Of a DNA stretch of 64,000 bases, positions 30,989 to 41,120 are shown piece by piece. This DNA is from Terriglobia bacterium (GTDB taxonomy: Bacteria > Acidobacteriota > Terriglobia > Acidiferrales > UBA7541): contig JAIMAG010000007.1 of the NCBI GenBank assembly GCA_023512135.1, forward strand, positions 1-64,000, given 5' to 3'. The notes beneath the pieces are model-generated. The model had not been told where the DNA came from and made no database searches. It saw only the letters and a list, made by a program, of their open reading frames with translations. Numbering within the stretch: position 1 is the first letter of the stretch; the number at the start of each line of letters is the position of its first letter. Both the position numbers and the translations under genes were made by a program.

Positions 30989-31798
30989 TTAGACGCGGTC
31001 AACGCTGCGGGCGCGGCGGAATTCCCTGCGGTAATCCGGCGCCAGGATTTCCACCGTGCGGCACATCTCGTAGAGGCGTGAACGGATGCGCTGTCCGATG
31101 CGGTCGGTGAGTGTTTCTTCGGTACGAGGCAGCTCCGCGCCCGTGGGAAGAACGGCCGGAACACGTTCGCGAGTTTCGCGGTCGAGATAATTCGTCGTAA
31201 TCAGGGTGACGCGTTTGTCGTTGTAGCGCGCGTTCAGAATGTGGCCGAGGGTTTCGAGCGCCCAGGCAGAAGGCTTGCTGGCACCGAGGTCATCGAGCAG
31301 GAGCAGTTCGGCGTTCAGCACCGGCTCCAGCACGGCCAACTCCGAAGTCTGGCTGAGGGCGTTGTAGCTGCCCTGGATTTCCTTGAGCAGCTCCCGGTAG
31401 TCGTAATAGAGGCCCTGATGCCCGCGCAGCACCAGCTCTTTCAAGGCGGCCACGGCCAGATGCGTTTTGCCCACCCCGCAGGGCCCCATGAGCAGCAGGC
31501 CGTGTTCGGTGCCTGGGCCGAAGTCTCGGGCGAAGGCCTGCACCAGCAGCCGGGCTTCAGCCAGCGAACGATTCCAGTTTGCGGCGAGGGGATCTTCGTC
31601 GTAGACGTCGGTTTCGAAATTTTCGAAGTCGCAGTGTTCGTACCGTCGCGGGATACGCGCACGCTCGAGCGCCCGCACGAGGCGATCTTCAGCACGGCAG
31701 TCGCAACGCACAGCCACGCGGCGCACCGCGTCGCGCTCTTGCACTTCAACCGTTTTCCAGCCGGTTCCCGAACAGAGCGCGCATTCTGCTCGTGCCAT
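30989..31798 (-). CDS. DnaC/IstB-like AAA+ ATPase
   Basis: 269 residues. An N-terminal zinc-ribbon-like cysteine set (C-x2-C in ECALCSGTGW, then C-D-C in VRCDCRAE) is followed by an AAA+ ATPase with Walker A LLMGPCGVGKTHLAVAAL, Walker B LLLLDDLGASKPS and sensor LITTNYLDRETRER. It resembles DnaC/DnaI helicase loaders. The start is ATG 31796-31798; GTG 31804 is possible. It is the last gene of the dnaK-dnaJ-hspR run, 93 nt after hspR. No replication gene or transposase is adjacent. Confidence 0.85.
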   Translation of the reverse strand: MARAECALCSGTGWKTVEVQERDAVRRVAVRCDCRAEDRLVRALERARIPRRYEHCDFENFETDVYDEDPLAANWNRSLAEARLLVQAFARDFGPGTEHGLLLMGPCGVGKTHLAVAALKELVLRGHQGLYYDYRELLKEIQGSYNALSQTSELAVLEPVLNAELLLLDDLGASKPSAWALETLGHILNARYNDKRVTLITTNYLDRETRERVPAVLPTGAELPRTEETLTDRIGQRIRSRLYEMCRTVEILAPDYRREFRRARSVDRV

Positions 31799-31891
31799 AG
31801 TCACAAGATAGTGGAGCTACGGCAGAGTGGCAAGCTGGTGGGGATGTGGAAAGCGGGTCGGACTGTGGAAGGCAGTGCGGTGGCCGCGGCG

Positions 31892-32290
31892 TTACCCGAC
31901 GACTTTGATCCCGCGCGGCCGGCCGATGCGGACAATGGCTTCGTGGACCTTGCGTCCCTGGGCCGAGCTGAGCCCGCGCAGCAGCTCTTCCTGCACGAAA
32001 CGGACGAATTCTTCCATCTGCTGCTGCATCTGCTGCATTTTCTCCCGCATGTTCAGAATGATTTCCACACCGGCCAGATTCACACCCATTTCGCGGGTCA
32101 ACGTCAGAATCACTTCCAACCGCTCCAGGTCCTGGTCGGTGTAGAGGCGGGTGTTGCCCTGCGAGCGCGAGGGTTTCAGCAGGCCGACGCGCTCATAGAG
32201 GCGCAACGTCTGCGGGTGAATCTTGTACAGTTCGGCGACCGCGCTGATCATGTAGCCGGCCCGGGCACGTTTTTTCGTTTTTGCCGCCAT
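31892..32290 (-). CDS. hspR: Heat-shock repressor HspR (MerR family)
   Basis: 132 residues: MerR-type HTH (YMISAVAELYKIHPQTLRLY, then ERVGLLKPSRSQGNTRLYTD), followed by a coiled coil (MREKMQQMQQQMEEFVRFVQ). The wing motif GNTRLYTDQDLERLEVI is typical of HspR. It lies 10 nt downstream of dnaJ, and a HAIR-like operator is present at the dnaK promoter, so it probably represses this operon with DnaK as co-repressor. Confidence 0.9.
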   Translation of the reverse strand: MAAKTKKRARAGYMISAVAELYKIHPQTLRLYERVGLLKPSRSQGNTRLYTDQDLERLEVILTLTREMGVNLAGVEIILNMREKMQQMQQQMEEFVRFVQEELLRGLSSAQGRKVHEAIVRIGRPRGIKVVG

Positions 32291-32300
32291 GCGAAGCACC

Positions 32301-33449
32301 TCAACTGCTGGCCCGCGCGAACACTTCCTGGCGCGGGTTTTCCGGCGTCAGTCGTTCGAGCTCGCGCAGCAGGTTGCGCACCCGCTCGTCTACCGGCTGC
32401 GGGACGACCACCTGGACTTCGACGATCTGGTCGCCGCGCACGCCCGGCCGACGCGCCGAAGCCACTCCCTTTTCGCGCAAACGGAATTTCTGTCCGCTGC
32501 TGGTGCCCGGCGGGATGCGCAGCAGGGCGCGGCCATCGATCGTCGGGACTTCGACCTTGGCGCCGAGCGCGGCTTCCGTGACCGTGATCGGAACGACGGT
32601 GTAGATGTCGTCGCCGCGTCGATCAAAATACGGATGGGGCTGCACGCGCGTGATCAGGTAGAGGTCGCCCGGCGGCCCCCCGCCGGGTCCGGCATTGCCG
32701 TAGTTGGGAACGCGCACGCGCGAACCCGTCTGCACGCCGGGAGGGATGCGAACGTCAATCGTTTCCAGGCGCTGCACCAGGCCCTGCCCGCCGCAGCGAC
32801 GGCAGAGGTTCTGCAGCCGGCCGGTGCCGCCACAGCGCGGGCAGGTCAGGTTGAAGCGCAGGCCGCGCGCCGTCTGGGTGCTGCGACCGGTGCCCCCGCA
32901 AGCCACGCAACTCTGGCCAATCCCGCTGGCGCCCGCACCACGGCATTCCGGGCAGATGTCCAGACGGGTGATCGTGACCTTCTTCACCGTGCCGCGAATC
33001 GCTTCCCAGAACCCGATTTCGATTTCGTATTCGAGATCCGTGCCGCGCTGCGGGCCGGTGTGTGGTGGCGCAGGCTCTGCGCCAAAGCCGCGGAAGAACT
33101 GACTGAACAGGTCGCGGAACGACGTGCCCCCCACCCCGCCAAAATCGAATCCACCGAAATCGAAATGAAATTCGCCCGGGCCGGCCTGCGCTCCGGGGGG
33201 TGGCCCGCCCGGATAACCTTCGGCGTAGAAGCCGAACTCGTCGTAAATTTTGCGTTTCTTCGGATCCGAGAGTACTTCGTAGGCTTCCTGAATCTGCTTG
33301 AATTTTTCTTCGGCGGCCTTGTCCCCCGGATTCAGGTCGGGGTGGTATTTGCGCGCAAGGCGGCGATAGGCCTGGCGAATCTCTTTCAAGGAGGCCTTGC
33401 GGGGCACTCCGAGCAGTTCGTAGTAATCCGGTTTGGTCGTCGTGGGCAT
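32301..33449 (-). CDS. dnaJ: Chaperone DnaJ
   Basis: 382 residues. J-domain with the HPD motif ([20 protein letters not shown]), Gly/Phe-rich linker (residues ~75-110), four C-x2-C-x-G-x-G zinc motifs ([32 protein letters not shown]) and a C-terminal substrate-binding domain. Works with DnaK. Its immediate neighbours are an unknown gene upstream and hspR downstream; grpE is not in the window. Confidence 0.95.
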   Translation of the reverse strand: MPTTTKPDYYELLGVPRKASLKEIRQAYRRLARKYHPDLNPGDKAAEEKFKQIQEAYEVLSDPKKRKIYDEFGFYAEGYPGGPPPGAQAGPGEFHFDFGGFDFGGVGGTSFRDLFSQFFRGFGAEPAPPHTGPQRGTDLEYEIEIGFWEAIRGTVKKVTITRLDICPECRGAGASGIGQSCVACGGTGRSTQTARGLRFNLTCPRCGGTGRLQNLCRRCGGQGLVQRLETIDVRIPPGVQTGSRVRVPNYGNAGPGGGPPGDLYLITRVQPHPYFDRRGDDIYTVVPITVTEAALGAKVEVPTIDGRALLRIPPGTSSGQKFRLREKGVASARRPGVRGDQIVEVQVVVPQPVDERVRNLLRELERLTPENPRQEVFARASS

Positions 33450-33481
33450 AACTCCTCACATCGAACCGAACGCGGCGAGAA

Positions 33482-33862
33482 CTAGAGATTCGACCAGCGC
33501 TCGTTCAGCGCGGCCAGTTCCTGCTGCTCCTGGAGCAGGGCTTCGCGCCGGCGGCGCTCCTCCTCGGAGCGCGCCGGCCAGCCCGCGGTTTTCTGGTTCG
33601 CGCGTTCAATCCACTGATCCAGCAGGCGAACCTTCTGCACCACGCTGCCGCTGTCGGAGCGGAAGCGGAGCACGGTGCCGCTGATATCCACCGAACGCGG
33701 AGGAAAATCCGCCGGCGGATTGGGCTGGGCCTCATAGAAAAAGCGTTTCCAGTCGGCCCCGGGCGATTCCGAAAGCAGAACCTGCACGAGGTAGAAATCT
33801 TCGCGCAGTTTCTGCACAGCCTGGGGCGGACCGACGCGCCGAATGGATCGAGCCGCCGTCAT
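33482..33862 (-). CDS. Hypothetical protein between dnaK and dnaJ
   Basis: 126 residues starting MTAARSIRRVGPPQAVQKLR. The C-terminal third is a charged helix (RSEEERRRREALLQEQQELA). It contains no J-domain, GrpE signature or zinc motif. It occupies the operon position where grpE or a co-chaperone often sits, in step with dnaK and dnaJ (gaps of 44 and 32 nt). Function unknown; it may be a heat-shock accessory. Confidence 0.7.
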   Translation of the reverse strand: MTAARSIRRVGPPQAVQKLREDFYLVQVLLSESPGADWKRFFYEAQPNPPADFPPRSVDISGTVLRFRSDSGSVVQKVRLLDQWIERANQKTAGWPARSEEERRRREALLQEQQELAALNERWSNL

Positions 33863-33906
33863 CCGCTGGCTCCTTCCTGCCCGCTCCCACCGCGGATGGG
33901 AACAGA

Positions 33907-35820
<1,914 letters not shown>

Positions 35821-35879
35821 GACTGAAAATCCTCCCCGAAAAGCTACTTTCTGAAGCCTAAATCTATAATTCCACGTAT

Positions 35880-35908
35880 ACTCTACAAGTTGAGCGAATC
35901 TTTGTCAA
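35880..35908 (-). promoter_or_regulatory. Sigma-70 promoter of dnaK
   Basis: Perfect -35 TTGACA (35903-35908), 17-bp spacer and -10 TAGAGT (35880-35885). The predicted transcript start is near 35873, giving a 5' UTR of about 50 nt before the dnaK ATG. The HAIR-like operator overlaps the -35 and spacer. Confidence 0.8.
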
Positions 35909-35909
35909 G
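35889..35909. promoter_or_regulatory. HAIR-like HspR operator
   Basis: On the minus strand the site reads CTTGACA-N7-GCTCAAC. It matches the HspR consensus CTTGAGT-N7-ACTCAAG at 10 of 14 arm positions with exactly the 7-bp spacer. It covers the -35 and spacer, so binding would block RNA polymerase. It is the only such site I found near the chaperone genes. Confidence 0.65.
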
Positions 35910-36201
35910 TTCTTTGCTTTTTATAGACGATTCTTTTGTATAAGACATATCTACTTTATTTTCAAATAGATAGATGCCATCCATGGATTGAATTTGTGGA
36001 CTGAACCTTTGTCGAAGATTGAGTCGAAAGCGAGGTTGTGAACTTCAGGAGAGCGGTGCAGGTTCGACAAAACTTGTGGTCTGCACTTGCAGTTGAGCAA
36101 AGCTGCTTTCCCGGATAACCTCGCCTGAAAAAGAGGGCTCATCGTGGATTCATTCGCCGGAGCATCTGTGCGAGGACAGCGCGAATCCAACCAGGGAGAA
36201 C
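35910..36201. other. AT-rich intergenic region between dnaK and the DsbA-like gene
   Basis: The non-coding stretch between the two divergent starts (35821-36275) is about 455 nt and visibly AT-richer than its surroundings, for example TTTTGTATAAGACATATC around 35933-35951. It holds the dnaK promoter/operator and a plus-strand promoter near 36202. A 137-residue minus-strand open frame here has no family resemblance and is not called. No RNA gene was recognised. Confidence 0.5.
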
Positions 36202-36230
36202 GCGACAGGGATGCAAAGTCTGTGTAGAAT
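36202..36230 (+). promoter_or_regulatory. Sigma-70-like promoter of the redox cluster
   Basis: GCGACA (36202-36207) matches TTGACA at four positions, followed by a 17-bp spacer and TAGAAT (36225-36230). It lies about 45 nt upstream of the DsbA-like start. Confidence 0.55.
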
Positions 36231-36275
36231 GAAAAGAGCATTTCCAGCAGGAGAAAAGTCAAGGTGAGAAGCCGA

Positions 36276-36905
36276 ATGCAATTTTCCACTCTGAAGACAA
36301 TCGGGGTTAGTCTGGCAGGGTTGTGTGTGGCCGTGGTGGTCAGTGCACAGTCTCCGGGGCCCACTGCGCCGGTAGGGATTGAGAAGGGCTACGGTTCGAA
36401 ATCGGCGCCGATCCACATGGAAGTGTTCAGTGACTTTCAGTGTCCGGCGTGCCGCGGCCTGTATGAGGCGACGCTGCGACAGGTGATTGCCAACTATGTA
36501 GCGACGGGCAAGGTGTACCTGATTCATCGCGACATGCCGCTGCCGAACCATCCCCATGCCCGCACCGCGGCCCGGTACGCCAACGCCGCGGCCAAGATCG
36601 GCAAGATGGAGAGTGTGATTTCGGCGCTGTACGCGAATCAGGACCGCTGGTCGGCCGACGGAAACATCGACGCGGTGGTGGCCAGTGTTCTGACTCCGGC
36701 GGAAATGCGTCAGGTGCGCGAGTTGGTGCGTGCCCAGGAGATCGAACGAGCGATTGATGCTGACGTTGCCCTGGCCCGGCAGCGCCAGGTGCGGTCCACC
36801 CCGACCATTTTCATCACCCATAAGGGGCGGATCACGCCGCTGCCGCCCGGAGGGGTGAGCTACCAGCTTCTGAAGCAATACTTCGACTATCTGCTGCAAC
36901 AGTAA
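36276..36905 (+). CDS. Secreted DsbA-like thiol:disulfide protein
   Basis: 209 residues. A signal peptide (TIGVSLAGLCVAVVVSA) is followed by a thioredoxin fold of the DsbA/DsbG group. The active site is C-P-A-C (VFSDFQCPACRGLYEATLRQ), the inserted helical domain runs from about 80 to 155, and the cis-Pro is in VRSTPTIFITHKG. ATG 36276 is used; GTG 36264 with an upstream AGGAG is an alternative. It is first of three likely coupled genes with a MauE/DoxX protein and FmdE. Confidence 0.87.
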   Translation: MQFSTLKTIGVSLAGLCVAVVVSAQSPGPTAPVGIEKGYGSKSAPIHMEVFSDFQCPACRGLYEATLRQVIANYVATGKVYLIHRDMPLPNHPHARTAARYANAAAKIGKMESVISALYANQDRWSADGNIDAVVASVLTPAEMRQVRELVRAQEIERAIDADVALARQRQVRSTPTIFITHKGRITPLPPGGVSYQLLKQYFDYLLQQ

Positions 36906-36907
36906 CG

Positions 36908-37375
36908 ATGCGACGGGCGTGGCTGATTGCCGGGCGACTGCTGCTGGGCGGGGTTTTTGTTTATGCGGCCTTGACCAAACTCACCCAGCACTGGACGCTG
37001 TTTGCGTTTTCGATCAACTCCTACGGACTGCTGCCGGAATGGGCTCTGAAACCGGTGGCCGTCGGACTGCCCTGGCTGGAGCTGCTTCTGGGGCTGCTGC
37101 TGGTGGTCGGGGTAGGTTTGCGCTATGCGGCGGCGGCCGCCAGCGCGCTGCTGCTGGTGTTCTTCGGAGTCATGGTGCGGGCGTACCTGCAGGGCCTGGA
37201 GATCGATTGTGGCTGTTTTGGGCTCGGCGAACCGTTGAGTGCGAAAACTTTGGTACGGGACGGCGCACTGCTGGGCGTTTCACTGGCCGTGACGATTGCG
37301 GTGTTTTTCAGTGAGGCCAGGCGCAAACGACAGCTCGAAACCAATTCGCTGGCGAACCCGCAGGGGACGGGATGA
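36908..37375 (+). CDS. MauE/DoxX-family redox membrane protein
   Basis: 155 residues with four membrane segments (AGRLLLGGVFVYAALTKL; VGLPWLELLLGLLLVVGV; AAASALLLVFFGVMVRAYL; LLGVSLAVTIAVFF). The conserved loop motif DCGCFG lies between segments 3 and 4. MauE-type proteins handle disulfide or quinone redox chemistry. It starts 3 nt after the DsbA-like stop and overlaps fmdE by ATGA, which suggests it reoxidises or reduces the DsbA-like partner. Confidence 0.82.
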   Translation: MRRAWLIAGRLLLGGVFVYAALTKLTQHWTLFAFSINSYGLLPEWALKPVAVGLPWLELLLGLLLVVGVGLRYAAAAASALLLVFFGVMVRAYLQGLEIDCGCFGLGEPLSAKTLVRDGALLGVSLAVTIAVFFSEARRKRQLETNSLANPQGTG

Positions 37376-37962
37376 AGTCTCTCGAAGAGTACATCGAGCT
37401 GGCCAAACAGGCCCACGGGCACATCTGCGCCGGACAAATCCTGGGGATTCGGCTGGCCCTGTGCGGGCTGCGTGCTCTGAACATTTCCGATCCGGGGCGG
37501 GCGCGAAAGCGGCTTGTCACCTACGTCGAAATCGACCGATGCGCGACCGACGCCGTGGCGCTGGTGACGGGCTGTCGGCTGGGCAAGCGGGCGCTGAAAT
37601 TTCTGGACTGGGGCAAGGTGGCGGCCACGTTTGTTGACCTGGAAACCGGACGTGCCGTTCGGGTGGCAGCCAAAGAATCTTCCAAACAGGCGGCACAACG
37701 CCTGTTTCCGGATCTGCCCAAGGAAGAAGGACAGCAGCAAGCCTACCGCGTGCTGCCCGACGCCGAGTTGTTTGAAACGCAGGAGGTTCGCGTGACGCTG
37801 GCTCCGGAGGATCTGCCCGGCTTCAAAGGGCCGCGCGTGGTCTGCGAAGTCTGCGGCGAGGGGATCAATTTCCGTCGCGAAGTCCTGCGGGATGGGCGCA
37901 CGCTGTGTCGGGGCTGTGCCGGTCAGCGGTACTACGAAGTCATCGCTCCGCCTCGGGTCTGA
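37372..37962 (+). CDS. FmdE-family protein with C-terminal zinc ribbon
   Basis: 196 residues. N-terminal FmdE motif QAHGHICAGQILGIRLAL, then VEIDRCATDAVALVTGCRLG and the typical GK-V-A-A-T-F. The C-terminal treble-clef has CEVCGEG and CRGCAGQR. FmdE is a subunit of formylmethanofuran dehydrogenase in methanogens, but many bacterial homologues lie in unrelated operons and their role is unknown. Here it follows a redox pair, not any molybdenum formylmethanofuran enzyme. Confidence 0.85.
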   Translation: MKSLEEYIELAKQAHGHICAGQILGIRLALCGLRALNISDPGRARKRLVTYVEIDRCATDAVALVTGCRLGKRALKFLDWGKVAATFVDLETGRAVRVAAKESSKQAAQRLFPDLPKEEGQQQAYRVLPDAELFETQEVRVTLAPEDLPGFKGPRVVCEVCGEGINFRREVLRDGRTLCRGCAGQRYYEVIAPPRV

Positions 37963-38046
37963 ACTGCCCCATGATGCATTCCTTCATTTTCCGACCGAAA
38001 CCCTGAAAGTGGCGAGTACAATGTGCGGTCACACGGGAGGCCGGCA

Positions 38047-40290
38047 ATGGCGCGTTCGTATCTGAACCGAAAGCCATGGATCTGGACAGTTGCTGCGCTG
38101 GGCTTGTTGGCGGCGCTGACCGGCCTGCAGGCAGGCTGGCAGGCACCGTCACAAACCGGCAAGCCGCTCACCGTAGAGCGCATCTACGGGCAACCCAGCC
38201 TGAGCGGGTCGCTCACCTCCGGAGTGCAGTGGCGGCCGGACGGGAAGGTGCTGACTTACCTGGAACGACGAGGACAGGGCGCCGAAGCGGAGATGGAGCT
38301 GTGGGCCCTGGAGATGGAAAGCGGCCGTCGAAGCGTGCTGGTCAGCGCCGAAACGCTGCGCAACCTGCTGCCTCGCCCAGCCACGCCGGAAGCACAGCGC
38401 ACCGGTCTGGGACGGCAAACACCGCAGCGCTATTTCTGGTCGCCAACCGGCGACGGCATTCTGTTCGCTGCGCCGCGGGCACTGTACTGGTACGACTTGA
38501 ACTCAAAGACGGCAAAGCAACTGATTTCCTCCGACTCAACACTGGGGGATCCGAAGGTTTCGCCGGACGGTCGCTGGGTCAGCTTTGTGCGGGAACACGA
38601 TCTCTGGCTGGTGGAAACGGCCACGGGCCAGCCGCCGCGGCGGCTCACGCAGGGCGGGCGCGAGGAATTGCGCAACGGTGAGCTCGACTGGGTCTATCCG
38701 GAAGAGCTGGGCATCCGCACCGCGTACTGGTGGTCGCCGGACGCTTCCCGGATTGCGTTCCTGCAGATGGACCAGCGACCGGTGACGCGGTATCCACTGG
38801 TGGATCTGCTTTCTTACACCGGCGAGACGGAATGGATGCGCTACCCAAAAGCCGGAGAAGCAAATCCGATTGTCCGGGTAGGCGTGGTGAGCCTCGCGGG
38901 AGGCGAGCCCCGCTGGATGGACCTTGGCCGGGAGACAGACATCTACATCCCCCGCGTGCACTGGCTGCCTGATGGAAAACGCCTGGCGATTCAACGTCTG
39001 AACCGGGATCAGACCCGTTTGGAGCTGCTGATCGCCGAAGCCGATTCGGGCCGCAGCCGGGTGCTGCTGACCGAAGAAGATCCCCACTGGATCAACGTGC
39101 ACGATGACCTCTATTTCTTCGCCGACGGGGAAAGATTCCTGTGGTCGAGCGAGCGCAGCGGGTACCGGCATCTGTATCTCTACCGGATCGACGGAACTCT
39201 GATGCAGCAACTGACGCGCGGCGAATGGGAAGTCAGCGGGCTATCGGGTGTGGATGAAGCGCGCGGGCTGGTCTATTTCGTGGCCACGGAGAAAAGTCCG
39301 CTCGAACGGCACCTGTACCGGGTTGGACTGAACGGAAACGAGTTCGTGCGCGTCACCGGGGCCGAAGGCACCCACGGGATTCAACTGGCGCCGACAGCCG
39401 AGTATTTCCTGGACACCTATTCGAACGCGATGACGCCGCCCCGGCAGGACCTCTACCGCACTGACGGCACACGGTTGCACGTGCTGAACGAGAACCGGGT
39501 CGAAGAGCTGGCCGAATACCGGCTGCAACCGGCAGAGTTTCTGACGCTGCGCGCTGCCGAGGGCACGGTGCTCTACGCGATGATGATCAAGCCCGCAGGG
39601 TTCGATGCAAACCGCAAATATCCGGTGCTCATGCATCTCTACGGCGGCCCGCACGGGCAGGTGGTGCGGAAGGCCTGGGGCGGAGCGAATTTCCTGTGGC
39701 ACCAGATGATGGCACAGAAGGGGTTTCTCATCTTCATTCTGGACAACCGGGGGATGGCCGGCCGCGGACATGTTTTTGAAACGCCCATTCACCGGCGGAT
39801 GGGGGAAGTCGAACTGGCGGACCAGCTCGTCGGGGTGGAGTACCTGAAATCGCTGCCCTACGTGGATGCCGGACGCATCGGCATCTGGGGATGGAGCTAC
39901 GGCGGCTATATGACGCTGTACGCGATGTTCAACGCGCCGGATGTATTCCGGGCAGGCTTCGCCGGCGCCCCGGTGACCGACTGGCGACAGTACGACACCA
40001 TCTACACCGAGCGATACATGAAACGGCCGCAGGACAACCCGGAGGGCTACCGGCGCTCTTCGCCGGTGAATCAGGCCGGGCAGCTCAAGGGAAAACTGCT
40101 CATCGCCCACGGCACCGCCGACGACAACGTGCACTACGCCAACACGGTGCAGTTGCAGGAGCAGTTGATCCGGCATGGCCGCTATGCCGAGATTCTCGTC
40201 TATCCGGGGCGCGGCCACGGCATCAGCGACCCGCGAGCCCGCATTCATTTATTCCGTCGGGTGACGCAGTTCTTCGAGGAGAATCTGTAG
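38047..40290 (+). CDS. Prolyl oligopeptidase family peptidase (S9B, dipeptidyl-peptidase IV-like)
   Basis: 747 residues. An N-terminal membrane/signal segment (TVAALGLLAALTGLQAGW) is followed by a beta-propeller (residues ~50-490, with DPP4-like RIAFLQMDQRPV and WVYPEELGI) and an alpha/beta hydrolase domain. The catalytic Ser is in GWSYGGYMT near 616, Asp in GTADDNVHY near 691, and His in GRGHGISDP near 724. The start is ATG 38047, preceded by GGAGGCCGGCA. It likely cleaves X-Pro or X-Ala dipeptides from peptides outside the cytoplasm. Confidence 0.93.
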   Translation: MARSYLNRKPWIWTVAALGLLAALTGLQAGWQAPSQTGKPLTVERIYGQPSLSGSLTSGVQWRPDGKVLTYLERRGQGAEAEMELWALEMESGRRSVLVSAETLRNLLPRPATPEAQRTGLGRQTPQRYFWSPTGDGILFAAPRALYWYDLNSKTAKQLISSDSTLGDPKVSPDGRWVSFVREHDLWLVETATGQPPRRLTQGGREELRNGELDWVYPEELGIRTAYWWSPDASRIAFLQMDQRPVTRYPLVDLLSYTGETEWMRYPKAGEANPIVRVGVVSLAGGEPRWMDLGRETDIYIPRVHWLPDGKRLAIQRLNRDQTRLELLIAEADSGRSRVLLTEEDPHWINVHDDLYFFADGERFLWSSERSGYRHLYLYRIDGTLMQQLTRGEWEVSGLSGVDEARGLVYFVATEKSPLERHLYRVGLNGNEFVRVTGAEGTHGIQLAPTAEYFLDTYSNAMTPPRQDLYRTDGTRLHVLNENRVEELAEYRLQPAEFLTLRAAEGTVLYAMMIKPAGFDANRKYPVLMHLYGGPHGQVVRKAWGGANFLWHQMMAQKGFLIFILDNRGMAGRGHVFETPIHRRMGEVELADQLVGVEYLKSLPYVDAGRIGIWGWSYGGYMTLYAMFNAPDVFRAGFAGAPVTDWRQYDTIYTERYMKRPQDNPEGYRRSSPVNQAGQLKGKLLIAHGTADDNVHYANTVQLQEQLIRHGRYAEILVYPGRGHGISDPRARIHLFRRVTQFFEENL

Positions 40291-40302
40291 GCGGAAGGCA
40301 TC

Positions 40303-41061
40303 ATGAAACCGTTTCTGCTGGAGATCGGCGGGTTCCGGCTGCCCACCTACGGCGTGCTGCTGTGTGTGGCGATTCTGGCGGGCATCTGGATGGCGGTGCG
40401 GCGCGCCGAGCGGCACGGGCTTTCCCGTGATTTCGTCTACTCCACGGCCACGCTGGCGGTGCTGGCCGCGCTGATCGGCGCAAAGCTGACTGACTGGGCC
40501 CGTTTCGGAGACGCCTACACCTGGCGTGCGTTGCTGACCAGTGCGGGCACGTTTCTCGGAGGCTTTCTGCTGGCCTTTGCGGTGACGGCCGTGGTGGCGT
40601 GGCGCAGCGGGAATTCGCTGTGGCGGATCGGCGATACGTTTGCGGCCGCGCTCGCGCTGGGTGTGGCGGTGGTGCGCGTGGGGTGCTTTGCGGCGGGCTG
40701 CGATTACGGCAAGCCAACCACGCTGCCCTGGGGAGTGACGTTTACCGATCTGACGGCGGCGTCGTTCACCGGCGTACCGCTCGGCGTGCGGCTGCATCCC
40801 TCGCAGCTTTACGAAAGCCTGCTGGGCCTGGTGATTCTGGGCACGCTGCTGGTCGCCGAGCGAAAACCGCGCCGACCCGGATTTCTGTTCCTCGTCTTCG
40901 CCACCATGTACGGAACCGGGCGATTCCTGCTGGAATTCCTGCGGGGCGACGCCGACCGCGGATTCTGGGGTCCGCTTTCGACCTCGCAGTGGCTCTCGCT
41001 GGTGCTGCTCGGGCTGAGCTACGGCGGATACTGGCTTGCGCAGCGACGCGTGACCCGCTAG
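40303..41061 (+). CDS. Lgt-family membrane protein (Lgt paralogue)
   Basis: 252 residues with about seven hydrophobic segments, starting MKPFLLEIGGFRLPTYGVLL (the Lgt-type N-terminal Tyr is present). The Lgt catalytic His motif (HGG) is replaced by AGTFLGGF, and the signature G-R-x-G-N-F-x-N-x-E is here R-V-G-C-F-A-A-G-C-D-Y-G. The C-terminal arginines are kept (GTGRFLLEFLRGDADRG). It belongs to a subgroup of Lgt-like proteins whose own activity is uncertain. Confidence 0.8.
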   Translation: MKPFLLEIGGFRLPTYGVLLCVAILAGIWMAVRRAERHGLSRDFVYSTATLAVLAALIGAKLTDWARFGDAYTWRALLTSAGTFLGGFLLAFAVTAVVAWRSGNSLWRIGDTFAAALALGVAVVRVGCFAAGCDYGKPTTLPWGVTFTDLTAASFTGVPLGVRLHPSQLYESLLGLVILGTLLVAERKPRRPGFLFLVFATMYGTGRFLLEFLRGDADRGFWGPLSTSQWLSLVLLGLSYGGYWLAQRRVTR

Positions 41062-41120
41062 CGACAATCCCCGCAACGCGCCCGCCGACCGTGGCGGCAT
41101 GCCTCACTGCAGGAACGTCG

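Noticed and set aside
35951-36364. 137-codon minus-strand open frame in the AT-rich gap before the DsbA-like gene
   Set aside because: No family resemblance, and it overlaps the promoter and start of the DsbA-like gene.
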